Shown here: piece after piece, positions 27,825 through 37,615 of the stretch
Position numbering within the stretch: the first letter of the stretch is position 1
Layout: the number at the start of each line of letters is the position of its first letter
Assembly: GCA_016714605.1 (NCBI GenBank)
Contig: JADKDL010000010.1
Coordinates: forward strand, 22,592 to 86,591
Length of the DNA: 64,000 bases
From: Bacteroidales bacterium
GTDB lineage: Bacteria > Bacteroidota > Bacteroidia > Bacteroidales > UBA1715
Reading direction: 5' to 3'
The notes under the pieces: generated by a model
What the model saw: only the letters and a program-made list of their open reading frames with translations
The model's database searches: none
What the model was told of the DNA's origin: nothing
Made by a program: the position numbers and the translations under genes

Positions 27825-30449
27825 ATGAGTGATTTAGATGAAATTGATGATAATGCCAGTGAGATAGAAAAGGATAACGATTCCTCGGCAGAAGCAGATA
27901 TGGGGCATATAACCTATGTATCGGGTATGTATGAAAATTGGTTTCTTGATTATGCATCGTATGTAATCATGGAACGTGCAGTACCGCATTTGTTTGATGG
28001 TCTCAAACCGGTACAGAGGCGTATTATGCACTCAATGAAACGAATGGATGATGGCAGATATAATAAGGTTGCAAATATTATTGGTCACACCATGCAATTT
28101 CACCCTCATGGCGATGCTTCAATAGGCGATGCTTTAGTTGGTCTGGGGCAGAAAGATTTGCTTATTGATATGCAGGGAAACTGGGGTAATATTTATACTG
28201 GAGACGGAGCTGCTGCTGCAAGATATATTGAGGCTAGACTTTCTAAATTTGCCAATGATGTAGTTTTCAACCCAAAAACTACAAAATGGAAATCATCTTA
28301 CGATGGTAGAAATAAAGAACCTATTACATTGCCGGTTAAATTTCCTCTTTTGCTTGCGCAAGGAGTAGAGGGTATTGCAGTAGGACTGAAAACCACAATT
28401 CTTCCTCACAATTTCTTAGAACTTATCGATGCTTGTATTGCATATCTTAAAAATGAAGATTTTGAAATTTTTCCTGATTTTCCTACCGGAGGATTTGCCG
28501 ATTGTTCTAAATACAATGATGGATTACGTGGCGGAAAAGTGAAAATTAGAGCCAAAATAAGCAAGTTAGACAATAAAACATTAATAGTTACAGAATTACC
28601 TTTTGGTAATACAACCCAAACGCTTATAGATTCTATTTTAAAAGCAAATGATAAGGGAACAATAAAAATCAAAAAGGTAGATGATAATACTGCTGCCGAA
28701 GTTGAAATTCTTATACATTTAGCTCCAGGTGTCTCGCCCGATGAGACAATAGATGCCTTGTATGTTTTCACCAACTGCGAAGTTTCTGTATCTCCAGATT
28801 CTTGTATTATTTTTAATAATAAACCAACCTTAATGGGGGTGAAAGAAATGCTTAAGCATTCTGCAAACCATACCGTTGAATTATTAAAAGAAGAATTGAG
28901 AATTCGCATGAATGAACTCAAGGAAGACTGGATGAAGGCTTCTTTGGAGAAAATATTTATTTTGAACGAAATTTATGAGAAAATAAAGCCTTGTAAAACA
29001 GAGGAGGCAATTATTGATACAATTTTTGATGGATTACAACCATATATCAAGGGGTTTTGGAGAGAAGTGACCCGAGAAGATTGCGTAAAATTATCAAACA
29101 TACCAATTAAAAGAATCTCCAAATTCAGTTCTTTTGCTGCCGATGATTATATAAAGAACACTGAACTTGAAATGGATGAAGTTCAAAACCATATAGATAA
29201 TATTATTGATTATACAATTAATTATTATAATCAAATAAGAAAAAAATATGGCAAAGGAAAAGAAAGAAAAACTGAATTACGATTCTTTGAACTGATTGAA
29301 GCTACTCAGGTTGCTGTTGCTAATACCAAACTATATGTAAATTATGAAGACGGCTTTATTGGTACTTCCCTCAAGAAAGATACTTTCTTATTTGATTGTT
29401 CTGATTTAGATGATGTTATAATATTTAGAGAAGACGGAACCTATTATATAACTAAGGTGTGTGAAAAGGCTTTTGTTGGTAAAAATGTTATTCATATAGG
29501 TGTATTTAAAAGAAATGACGAACGTACTATTTACAATGCTGTATATAGAGATGGTGAAACCGGAATAGCTTATCAGAAGCGGTTTCCGGCTACAGGTCTT
29601 ACTCGCGACAAGGAATATAATATTACAAAAGGAACAAAAAATTCTAAAATTTTATACTTCACCGCAAATCCTAACGGGGAAGCAGAGATTATTCGGGTGC
29701 ATTTAAGACCGAGAACGCATCTTAAAAAAGCTTCGTTTGAGTTTGATTTCAGTAGTTTATCTATTAGAGGCAGGTCTTCTTTAGGAAATATACTTACAAA
29801 ACATCAAGTGCTTAAAATACAAAAGATTGAAGAGGGTATTTCTACTTTGGGCGGAAGAAAAATTTGGTACGATCCGGAAACAAGAAGATTGAATGATAAT
29901 GAGCATGGTAATTTTTTAGGTGAGTTTAAAGGTGCCGATAAGATATTGGTTATCACCAAAACTGGAAAATTTGCACTCACCACATTCGATTTATCTAACC
30001 ATTATGAGGAAGATATCTATCTGATTCAAAAATATGAAGATGGCACAACCGTTTCGGCAGTGTTTTTCGACGGCGAACAGGATTATATTTATGTAAAACG
30101 TTTTAAAATAGAGGAGTCGCTTAAATATCAAGATTTTATAGGTGAACATGATAAGTCTGTGCTTTATACCATTTCTTTAGATTTATTTCCTCAGTTGGAG
30201 ATAATTTTTGGTGGCAAACATGCTCACAGAGAAAAAGAATGTATTGATGTTGATGAGTTTATAGGAGTGAAGGGCTTCAAAGCTAAAGGAAAGAGATTGA
30301 GTACATTTGAGGTTAAAACAGTAACGTTTATTGAGCCTCTTGAAAAGGAAATCCCGCAAGAGATTGAAGATGAGCCTATAAATGACCCTGACACCGATGA
30401 AGATACTCTTAAAGGAAATTATGAGGGTAAACAACAGAGCTTGTTTTAA
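27825..30449 (+). CDS. parC: DNA topoisomerase IV subunit A
   Basis: DNA-cleaving subunit of topoisomerase IV, which separates replicated chromosomes with ParE. The 874 aa protein has the winged-helix/tower breakage-reunion core (about 25-460) with the quinolone-resistance region HPHGDASIGDALVG and the active-site Tyr in GDGAAAARYIEARLS, followed by a degenerate beta-propeller C-terminal domain and an acidic tail (EDEPINDPDTDEDTLKG). The frame is intact. parE is not adjacent here, and a strong terminator follows. Confidence 0.93.
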   Translation: MSDLDEIDDNASEIEKDNDSSAEADMGHITYVSGMYENWFLDYASYVIMERAVPHLFDGLKPVQRRIMHSMKRMDDGRYNKVANIIGHTMQFHPHGDASIGDALVGLGQKDLLIDMQGNWGNIYTGDGAAAARYIEARLSKFANDVVFNPKTTKWKSSYDGRNKEPITLPVKFPLLLAQGVEGIAVGLKTTILPHNFLELIDACIAYLKNEDFEIFPDFPTGGFADCSKYNDGLRGGKVKIRAKISKLDNKTLIVTELPFGNTTQTLIDSILKANDKGTIKIKKVDDNTAAEVEILIHLAPGVSPDETIDALYVFTNCEVSVSPDSCIIFNNKPTLMGVKEMLKHSANHTVELLKEELRIRMNELKEDWMKASLEKIFILNEIYEKIKPCKTEEAIIDTIFDGLQPYIKGFWREVTREDCVKLSNIPIKRISKFSSFAADDYIKNTELEMDEVQNHIDNIIDYTINYYNQIRKKYGKGKERKTELRFFELIEATQVAVANTKLYVNYEDGFIGTSLKKDTFLFDCSDLDDVIIFREDGTYYITKVCEKAFVGKNVIHIGVFKRNDERTIYNAVYRDGETGIAYQKRFPATGLTRDKEYNITKGTKNSKILYFTANPNGEAEIIRVHLRPRTHLKKASFEFDFSSLSIRGRSSLGNILTKHQVLKIQKIEEGISTLGGRKIWYDPETRRLNDNEHGNFLGEFKGADKILVITKTGKFALTTFDLSNHYEEDIYLIQKYEDGTTVSAVFFDGEQDYIYVKRFKIEESLKYQDFIGEHDKSVLYTISLDLFPQLEIIFGGKHAHREKECIDVDEFIGVKGFKAKGKRLSTFEVKTVTFIEPLEKEIPQEIEDEPINDPDTDEDTLKGNYEGKQQSLF

Positions 30450-30479
30450 TCTATAAAACGGTTATCAGATTATTATAAG

Positions 30480-30527
30480 AGCATCTCTAAAAACGCAGAT
30501 AATAGTAGTTTTTAGAGATGCTTTTTT
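30480..30527 (+). terminator. Intrinsic terminator after parC
   Basis: A 15 bp perfect stem (30480-30494 with 30508-30522) and a T run to 30527. Confidence 0.88.
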
Positions 30528-30656
30528 AGTTTTATTACTTGCTAAAATGCAAATATCTAAGAACTTAATTATTACTGAATACAGAATTTATTATAATATA
30601 ACCAACCAAAAGTCCAATACCCGAGCCTAACAAAGAACTTTTTAGTCTTTTGTTTC

Positions 30657-31211
30657 TTACTCGGTTTTGTATCCGTCAATATAGTCCGGATTGTTGTTGT
30701 TAGTTGACTTTGCAACTCTTTTATTTGGAATTATAAAAGATACTGTAGCACAGTAAACTACCGGAATTATTGGGGCATAAAAATTATTAATTTTTGCTTT
30801 ATAATGACCATCGGCATCTTTCTGAACATTTGATATAATCATAAAATGAGATAAAAACCCTAATCCGGCACCTATTATTCCCGCAGTAGTTGCTTTGTAA
30901 TGTTTTTTTGAGTCAACAATACCATCAACATAATTTATCATATCATGTAATTCTAAATCATATCCAATTTTGGGGTTTTGTTTATATACAAAAGTGACTT
31001 CACCAACAGAGTCTTTTATTGAAAACACATCTTCAATATCAAGAATTTCTGTGTTGAAAAATCTGTTTTGAAAATATAATTCGGGTAAACTATCAGAAAT
31101 TTTAATATTATAGGCAGGTATAAATTCACCTTCTGTTGTTAGTATAGTGCTTTGAGATAGTGAATTAAGGCTCAATATGACAACAAATAAAAGGGTGTAA
31201 ATCTTGTTCAT
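30657..31211 (-). CDS. Exported protein of unknown function with hydrophobic C-terminal segments
   Basis: A 184 aa protein with signal peptide (1-19, ending SLNSLSQ), a small beta-rich domain (STILTTEGEFIPAYNIKI, ELYFQNRF), and two glycine-containing hydrophobic stretches (ATTAGIIGAGLGFLSHFMII and PIIPVVYCATVSFII). The reading frame just past its stop in another phase (to 30565) encodes LKSSLLGSGIGLLVGYIII and SVFSNN, a third glycine-zipper segment, so the true C-terminus may extend to 30565 through a frameshift near 30660. I do not recognise the family. Confidence 0.6.
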   Translation of the reverse strand: MNKIYTLLFVVILSLNSLSQSTILTTEGEFIPAYNIKISDSLPELYFQNRFFNTEILDIEDVFSIKDSVGEVTFVYKQNPKIGYDLELHDMINYVDGIVDSKKHYKATTAGIIGAGLGFLSHFMIISNVQKDADGHYKAKINNFYAPIIPVVYCATVSFIIPNKRVAKSTNNNNPDYIDGYKTE

Positions 31212-31296
31212 AACTTATTAATAGGTTAAACTTTTAAGTAAATGTATTTATATAATTTTGAATTTGACAAATTTTTAAAGCTTTTATTAAAAAAAC

Positions 31297-34142
31297 ATGG
31301 CAATTTATAACTTTTTGAGTAGGCATATTGGTACAGAATCCGATTCTGTATCAAAATTGAAGGAGTTGGGTTTTGATTCTGTTAATCAATTGATTGATAA
31401 TGTTGTACCAAAATCAATAAGGTTAGAACAAGCATTAAACATCGGCGTTGAATTTTCTGAGTTCAGTTATTTGAAAAATCTAAAAGAAATAGCTAAGAAG
31501 AATAAGAATTTCAATACGTTCATTGGTCAGGGTTTTTATGGCACTATCATGCCATCACCAATACAGAGAAATATGTTGGAAAACCCTTCTTGGTACACAT
31601 CATATACTCCATACCAAGCAGAAATTTCGCAGGGGCGCTTAGAGGCATTGCTCAATTTTCAAACTATGGTTATAGATCTTACAGCTATGGATATTGCAAA
31701 CGCTTCATTGCTCGATGAAGCCTCTGCTGCCTCAGAAGCTGTTATGATGCTCTATAACGCGCGTTCACGAGAGGCTATTAAAAATAATGTTAAAAAATTA
31801 TTTGTTGACAAAAATATCTTTATTCAGAATATTTCTGTTATTGAAACAAGAATAGAGGCATTTGATATAGAATTGGTTATAGGAGATGTTACAAGTTTAG
31901 AAAGTGCAAAAGATTATTTTGCTGTTGTAGTACAATATCCAACTGCTACTGGTAATGTTGCTGATTATAAAAAAGTTGCAGACATTGCACATGAAAGTGA
32001 AGCCGGAATTATTGTAATTGCTGACTTATTATCTCTAGCCTTGATAACTCCTCCCGGAGAGTGGGGCGCTGATGTAGTTGTAGGCTCTACTCAAAGATTT
32101 GGTATCCCGATGGGTTTTGGTGGACCACATGCTGCGTATTTTGCAACAAAAGAAGCTTTTGCAAGAAAAATTCCTGGGCGAATAATAGGTGTTTCTAAAG
32201 ATATACACAATAAAACTGCTTACAGAATGGCTTTACAAACCCGTGAGCAGCACATTAAAAGAGAAAAAGCTACTTCCAATATTTGTACAGCCCAAGCATT
32301 GTTGGCTAATATGGCTGGAATGTATGCAGTATATCATGGAAAAGAAGGTGTTTGGCTATTGCACAACAAATTCACCAGTTAACCGGTACTTTGGCTGTTG
32401 GTCTGAAACAACTTGGTTTTAAATTGCTGCATGATTCTCATTTTGATACAGTTTCATTTGCTTTAGATGCTTCAATGCGCGATAAACTTTTAAATTTATC
32501 AGTACAAAAAGAAATTAATATAAATTTTGCAGATGCCTATGTATCAATAAGTTTTGATGAAACAAAAAATGAGTCTGATGTTAAAGCTTTACTTTCTTTA
32601 TTTTCCGATTTAATTGGAGCAAAAGCCATTATGCCTGATTTAAATTCTAAAACCACTATTCCGCAACAACTGCAACGTACCAGCGATTTTTTGACTGCCA
32701 CTGTATTTAAAAAATACCGTACCGAACATGAACTAATGCGATACATCAAAAAACTTGAGCGCAAAGATATTTCATTAACACATTCAATGATTTCTTTAGG
32801 TTCTTGTACCATGAAATTGAATTCAGCAACATCAATGTTTGCACTGAGTTGGCCCGAGTTTGCAAATGTGCATCCTTTTGTTCCTGAAAACCAATCAGAA
32901 GGATATAATAAGGTAATTGCTGAATTGTCTGAGGCATTATGTAAAATCACAGGTTTTGATGCCATTTCATTACAACCCAATTCTGGTGCTACAGGCGAAT
33001 ATGCTGGCTTGCTTACCATAAGAGCATATCATAAGAAAAATAATCAAGCTCAACGAAATATTATTCTAATTCCTGCATCGGCACATGGAACCAATCCGGC
33101 TAGTGCTATTGTAGCAGGTTTTGAAACGGTTACCATATCTTGCGATGCAACAGGTAATATAAATGTTCAGGATTTACAGGAGAAAGCTCTTCAATATGAA
33201 TCTGTTCTTGCCGGTTTAATGGTTACTTACCCGTCTACACACGGTGTATTTGAAGATGATATTTTAACGGTTACTCAAACTATTCACAATCATGGTGGTT
33301 TGGTCTATATGGATGGCGCTAATATGAATGCTCAGGTTGGTTTAACCAATCCGGTTTCTATTGGAGCCGATGTTTGCCATCTGAATTTACATAAAACATT
33401 TGGAATACCTCATGGTGGTGGTGGACCGGGTGTTGGTCCTGTGCTTGCAAAAGCATTCTTGGCTGAATTTTTACCTGGTCACCCGTATGCTGCAAATGGA
33501 AAAAAAATGGTAGTAAAAGCAATTGCATCAGCTCCTTACGGAAATGCAAACGTTTTGCTTATTTCACATGCATATATTAAGCTTTTGGGTGAAACAGGTT
33601 TAACTAAATCAACTCAAATGGCTATTCTTAATGCAAACTATATTGCAAAACGTTTAAAGGATTTTTACCAGACTTTATATGTTGGGAAAAATGGATTTGT
33701 GGCTCATGAATTAATTCTTGATTGTAGAGAATTTAAAAAAACTGCTGAAATTGAAGTAATCGATATTGCAAAACGATTGATGGATTATGGATTTCATGCT
33801 CCAACGGTTTCGTTTCCTGTTCCAGGTACTTTAATGATAGAACCAACAGAGAGTGAATCTGTTGAAGAGCTTGATAGATTCATTGAAGCAATGATTGAAA
33901 TTAGAAAAGAAATAAAAGAAATTGAAGATGGTAAAGCAGACAAAAAAATTAACTTGCTTAAAAATGCACCACATACTCAAAGTCTTTTAATATCTGATAG
34001 TTATGATTACCCTTATTCGAGAGAACGCGCGGCATTTCCTCTAGAATGGATAGCTGAGAATAAGTTTTGGCCTTCAGTTTCACGGATAAATGATGCTTTG
34101 GGTGACCGTAATTTGGTGTGTTCGTGTAATTCCGTATTTTGA
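31297..34142 (+). CDS. gcvP: Glycine dehydrogenase (decarboxylating), P-protein, one frameshift
   Basis: PLP enzyme of the glycine cleavage system: decarboxylates glycine and passes the aminomethyl group to the lipoyl H-protein. The N-terminal half is at 31297 to about 32350 (RHIGTESDSVSKLKELG, GTIMPSPIQRNMLENPSWYTSYTPYQ, split for display). The C-terminal half carries the PLP Lys in HLNLHKTFGIPHGGGGPGVG and the ends GTLMIEPTESES and RERAAFPLEWI. The frames join near 32350 where TTT should probably be TTTT (KEG, one residue, then LAIAQQIHQLTGTLA). The joined protein is about 948 aa, normal for the fused type. gcvT and gcvH are not in the window. Confidence 0.93.
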
Positions 34143-34314
34143 TAGGTAATTTTATGTAATTTTCAATTACTTATATACTACTGTAATACTGCTTGTTAAT
34201 AATAAAATGAATTTTTAAATAATTGAATTATAGCTATTTAGATTAGTCAATTATTTGTTCGAAATATGCAAATTAATATAGTTAAATGAGTATTGTTCTA
34301 TTAAATATTATTTT

Positions 34315-34341
34315 TTTTGTGTGTAAATATTATTATATTTG
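34315..34341 (+). promoter_or_regulatory. Possible promoter for the AP2-domain gene
   Basis: TATATTTG at 34334-34341 is a perfect -7 match. TTTTG upstream at 34315-34319 is only 14 bp away, shorter than usual, so the -33 assignment is doubtful. Confidence 0.35.
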
Positions 34342-34421
34342 TAAATCTAAGATTTGAGAGAGAATTTCTTAGAATAAATTGAATTAAGAAACCTTTATTT
34401 AATAACCTAATATTTCTTTAT

Positions 34422-34979
34422 ATGCTTTGTAAATTGAAATTAAAAAATGCTGAGGCAGACGCTATTTTAGATAGCGAGACTTATGAGTACATCATCAGCA
34501 ATGATTATCTCAAAAAAATTAAGTTTGTTGAAAATTTGAGAAGACATTCTAGCGGATATGCTTTCTTTCAAAAAAACTGGAGACAATTGGACGGTTCGTA
34601 CAAATGCGAAACTATTTACTTGCACAAAGTAATAGCTGAAAAATTTGTTTCAAAACCAGATCTAGGAAAGAGACTATTTGTAAGATTCAACAATGGTAAT
34701 CCACTTGATTGTAAAATTACAAATTTAGAGTGGACTACATTATCAAATGTTGTAAGAAACACTGATAAAACAGACAACAAACTTGGTTACAGAGGTGTGG
34801 TAAAAGACAGAAAAAAATTCAGAGCTGTTATTTATCAAGACCGTAAACCGCTTAGTTTAGGTTCTTTTGATACTGCTGAAGAAGCTGCAGAAGCTTACAA
34901 CAGAAAATCTGTTGAATTATTTGGACCAACAAGAAGTCTAACTCCAAACCAGACAACAGACCCGCATATACAATTGTAA
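34422..34979 (+). CDS. HNH-like / AP2-domain DNA-binding protein
   Basis: A 185 aa protein. The middle part (about 60-110) looks like the HNH-type segment of AP2-containing endonuclease relatives (IYLHKVIAEKFV, FNNGNPLDCKITNLEW), and residues 120-167 form an AP2 domain (LGYRGVVKDRKKFRAVIY, SLGSFDTAEEAAEAYNRKS). In plants AP2 domains bind DNA; in bacteria and phages they often accompany homing endonucleases, but stand-alone chromosomal versions like this exist in Bacteroidota. The family normally ends soon after ELFGxTRSL. The last dozen residues here (after TRSL) overlap valS sequence in another frame, so the native stop has been lost at the junction described for valS. Confidence 0.72.
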   Translation: MLCKLKLKNAEADAILDSETYEYIISNDYLKKIKFVENLRRHSSGYAFFQKNWRQLDGSYKCETIYLHKVIAEKFVSKPDLGKRLFVRFNNGNPLDCKITNLEWTTLSNVVRNTDKTDNKLGYRGVVKDRKKFRAVIYQDRKPLSLGSFDTAEEAAEAYNRKSVELFGPTRSLTPNQTTDPHIQL

Positions 34980-37492
34980 TACCTCCGCCCAATGTAACAG
35001 GAGTATTGCACATGGGACACATGTTAAACAATACCATACAAGATATTCTCATTAGACGTGCTCGAATGAGCGGTTTCAATGCTTGTTGGGTTCCTGGTAC
35101 CGACCATGCTTCTATTGCTACAGAAGCTAAAGTGGTAAACAAACTTAGAGAAAATGGAATTGAAAAATTCTCTTTAACAAGAGATCAATTTTTGGTTCAT
35201 GCTTGGGAATGGACTGAAAAACATGGCGGCATAATTCTCGAGCAACTTAAAAAACTTGGGGCTTCTTGCGATTGGGATCGTACTTGTTTTACTATGGATG
35301 AGGAACGTTCTGATTCTGTTATTAAGGTTTTTGTAGATTTGTACAATAAAGGCTTAATATATAGAGGGGTAAGAATGGTTAATTGGGATCCGGCTGCCAA
35401 AACTGCTGTGTCTGACGAAGAGGTGAATCATAAAGAAGAAAAATCAAAATTATACTATCTAAGATATAAAATAGCTCAGTCTACTGATGAATGGGTTACT
35501 ATTGCAACGACTAGACCTGAAACTATCTTGGGCGATACTGCCGTTTGCGTAAACCCTGATGATTCTCGTTTTGCTCATTTACGTGGCAAATCGGTTATTG
35601 TACCTTTGATAAATAGAGAAGTGCCTGTAATTTTCGATAGCTATGTAGATATGGAATTTGGTACTGGCTGTCTTAAAATAACTCCTGCACATGATGCTAA
35701 TGACTACAGAATAGGTCTTGACCATAAACTTGAAGTTATTGATATTTTCAATGATAATGGTACTTTGAGTGAAAAAGCTCAGCTTTATGTTGGTAAAGAT
35801 AGATTTGCAGTAAGAAAAGAAATCGTATCGGATCTTGAAAAAGCTGGCAATCTTGTTAAAATAGAAGAATATACCAACAAGGTTGGATATTCTGAAAGAA
35901 CTAATGTTGTTATTGAACCAAAATTATCGGCTCAGTGGTTTTTGAATATGCAAGATATTACAAAACCTGCCTTAGAAAATGTTATGAACGATATGGTTGA
36001 ATTTTTTCCGAAAAAATTCAAAAATGTCTACAAACATTGGATGGAGAATATCAAAGACTGGTGTATCAGTCGCCAGTTATGGTGGGGACATAGAATACCT
36101 GTTTATTATTTATCAAATGGCGATTTTGTTTGTGCAGAAAACGAACAATTAGCGTTGGAATTAGCAAAGAAAAAAACCGGAAATCAGAATCTAACATTAT
36201 CTGATTTGAAACAAGACGAAGATGTGCTCGACACATGGGCTTCTTCTTGGCTTTGGCCAATATCCGTGTTTGGTGGTGTTACTAATCCTAATAATGAGGA
36301 GATTAATTATTATTATCCAACAAATGTACTCGTTACCGGACATGATATTATTTTCTTTTGGGTGGCTCGAATGATAATTTCAGGTTATGAATTGAGAGAT
36401 AATTTTCCGTTTAAACATGTCTATTTTACCGGAATGGTTAGAGATAAATTAAGAAGGAAAATGTCTAAATCGCTTGGAAATTCACCTGATCCTCTTGATT
36501 TGATTGAGAAGTATGGTGCCGATGGGGTTAGAGTAGGTATGTTGCTTTGTTCGCCTGCCGGTGGCGATTTACTTTTCGACGAATCTTTGACCGAACAAGG
36601 CAGAAATTTCTGCAATAAAATTTGGAATGCTTTCAGACTTGTAAAAGGTTGGGAGGTCGATACTACAATTAAACAGCCTGAATCGTCGAAGTTGGCTATT
36701 GCTTGGTTTAATGAAAAATTAAATGAAATTATTGTTCGAAATACTGAACAATATGAGCAATATAGAATTTCTGAGGTACTCATGAACTTGTACAAACTCT
36801 TTTGGGATGAGTTTTCGGGTTGGTATCTGGAAATTATTAAACCGGAATATCAAAAACCTATCGATGCTGAAACGATTGCATCTACAATTGACTTTTTCGA
36901 ACAGCTCATGGAACTGTTGCACCCTTTTATGCCTTTTATTACCGAGGAAATTTGGCAATATCTTAAGCCACGCTCACAAGGTGAAAGTATATGTGTAGTT
37001 CAGGCTCCTAAAGCCGATGTTTTTGATGCTCAAATGTTGAATACTTTTGAAGTTACCAAAGAGGTTATTGGTGGTTTGAGAACGATTAGAAAAGAAAAAA
37101 ATATTCCAATAAGAGAAAGTTTACAACTTTTGGTAAATGCAAACGATGAATATTCTGATAAATATAATGTTGTAGTTGCTAAATTGATAAATATTAGTTC
37201 AATACAAAATACTTCTCAAAAAGTTGAGAATGCTGCTTCGTTTCGGGTACAAACCAGCGAATTTTATGTTCCTTTAGAAGATTTGCTCGATAAAGATGCT
37301 GAAATTGAGAAAATTGAACAGGAGCTTAAGTATAAACAAGGTTTTCTTGATTCGGTTGACAAGAAACTTTCAAACGAAAAGTTTGTAAATAGTGCTCCTG
37401 CCAATGTGGTTGAGGTAGAATTGAAAAAGAAAAATGATGCTCTTGAAGCTATCGCACTTCTTTCTACTCGTTTGGAGCAATTAAAACGTTAA
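34940..37492 (+). CDS. valS: Valyl-tRNA synthetase, 5' end missing
   Basis: Class I aminoacyl-tRNA synthetase charging tRNA-Val. The frame shows recognisable ValS from NSKPDNRPAYTIVIPPPNVT (34940 on), through the HIGH-type signature HMGH (35009-35020), the editing domain, the KMSKS motif (RRKMSKSLGNSPDPLD), the anticodon-binding region and the C-terminal coiled coil (EIEKIEQELKYKQ), stopping at 37492. The first 25-30 codons and the start are absent: upstream the sequence is the end of the AP2 gene in a different phase. The first in-frame start-like codon (TTG 35006) would delete conserved residues and is not credible. ValS is essential, so a missing stretch in the assembly is the best explanation. 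Confidence 0.92.
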   Translation, partial: NSKPDNRPAYTIVIPPPNVTGVLHMGHMLNNTIQDILIRRARMSGFNACWVPGTDHASIATEAKVVNKLRENGIEKFSLTRDQFLVHAWEWTEKHGGIILEQLKKLGASCDWDRTCFTMDEERSDSVIKVFVDLYNKGLIYRGVRMVNWDPAAKTAVSDEEVNHKEEKSKLYYLRYKIAQSTDEWVTIATTRPETILGDTAVCVNPDDSRFAHLRGKSVIVPLINREVPVIFDSYVDMEFGTGCLKITPAHDANDYRIGLDHKLEVIDIFNDNGTLSEKAQLYVGKDRFAVRKEIVSDLEKAGNLVKIEEYTNKVGYSERTNVVIEPKLSAQWFLNMQDITKPALENVMNDMVEFFPKKFKNVYKHWMENIKDWCISRQLWWGHRIPVYYLSNGDFVCAENEQLALELAKKKTGNQNLTLSDLKQDEDVLDTWASSWLWPISVFGGVTNPNNEEINYYYPTNVLVTGHDIIFFWVARMIISGYELRDNFPFKHVYFTGMVRDKLRRKMSKSLGNSPDPLDLIEKYGADGVRVGMLLCSPAGGDLLFDESLTEQGRNFCNKIWNAFRLVKGWEVDTTIKQPESSKLAIAWFNEKLNEIIVRNTEQYEQYRISEVLMNLYKLFWDEFSGWYLEIIKPEYQKPIDAETIASTIDFFEQLMELLHPFMPFITEEIWQYLKPRSQGESICVVQAPKADVFDAQMLNTFEVTKEVIGGLRTIRKEKNIPIRESLQLLVNANDEYSDKYNVVVAKLINISSIQNTSQKVENAASFRVQTSEFYVPLEDLLDKDAEIEKIEQELKYKQGFLDSVDKKLSNEKFVNSAPANVVEVELKKKNDALEAIALLSTRLEQLKR

Positions 37493-37515
37493 AATTTAAG
37501 AGTTTATAAAAATAT

Positions 37516-37549
37516 AAAACCTGTCTTACGATATACTAAGACAGGTTTT
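37516..37549 (+). terminator. Intrinsic terminator after valS
   Basis: A 13 bp perfect stem (37516-37528 with 37537-37549) followed by T residues. Confidence 0.85.
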
Positions 37550-37615
37550 TGCGTTTACGTATTTTATTTCTACAACTGCAAGTTTCTTTTATGAGTGTTC
37601 TTAGTGTTTCATATA

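Noticed and set aside
28406..28921. A 171-codon minus-strand frame
   Set aside because: Antisense to the parC core; its Ser/Val-rich composition is typical of a shadow frame.
34422..37492. A genuine AP2-ValS fusion protein
   Set aside because: The two reading frames are out of phase at the junction and both lose conserved ends, so a missing segment explains it better.
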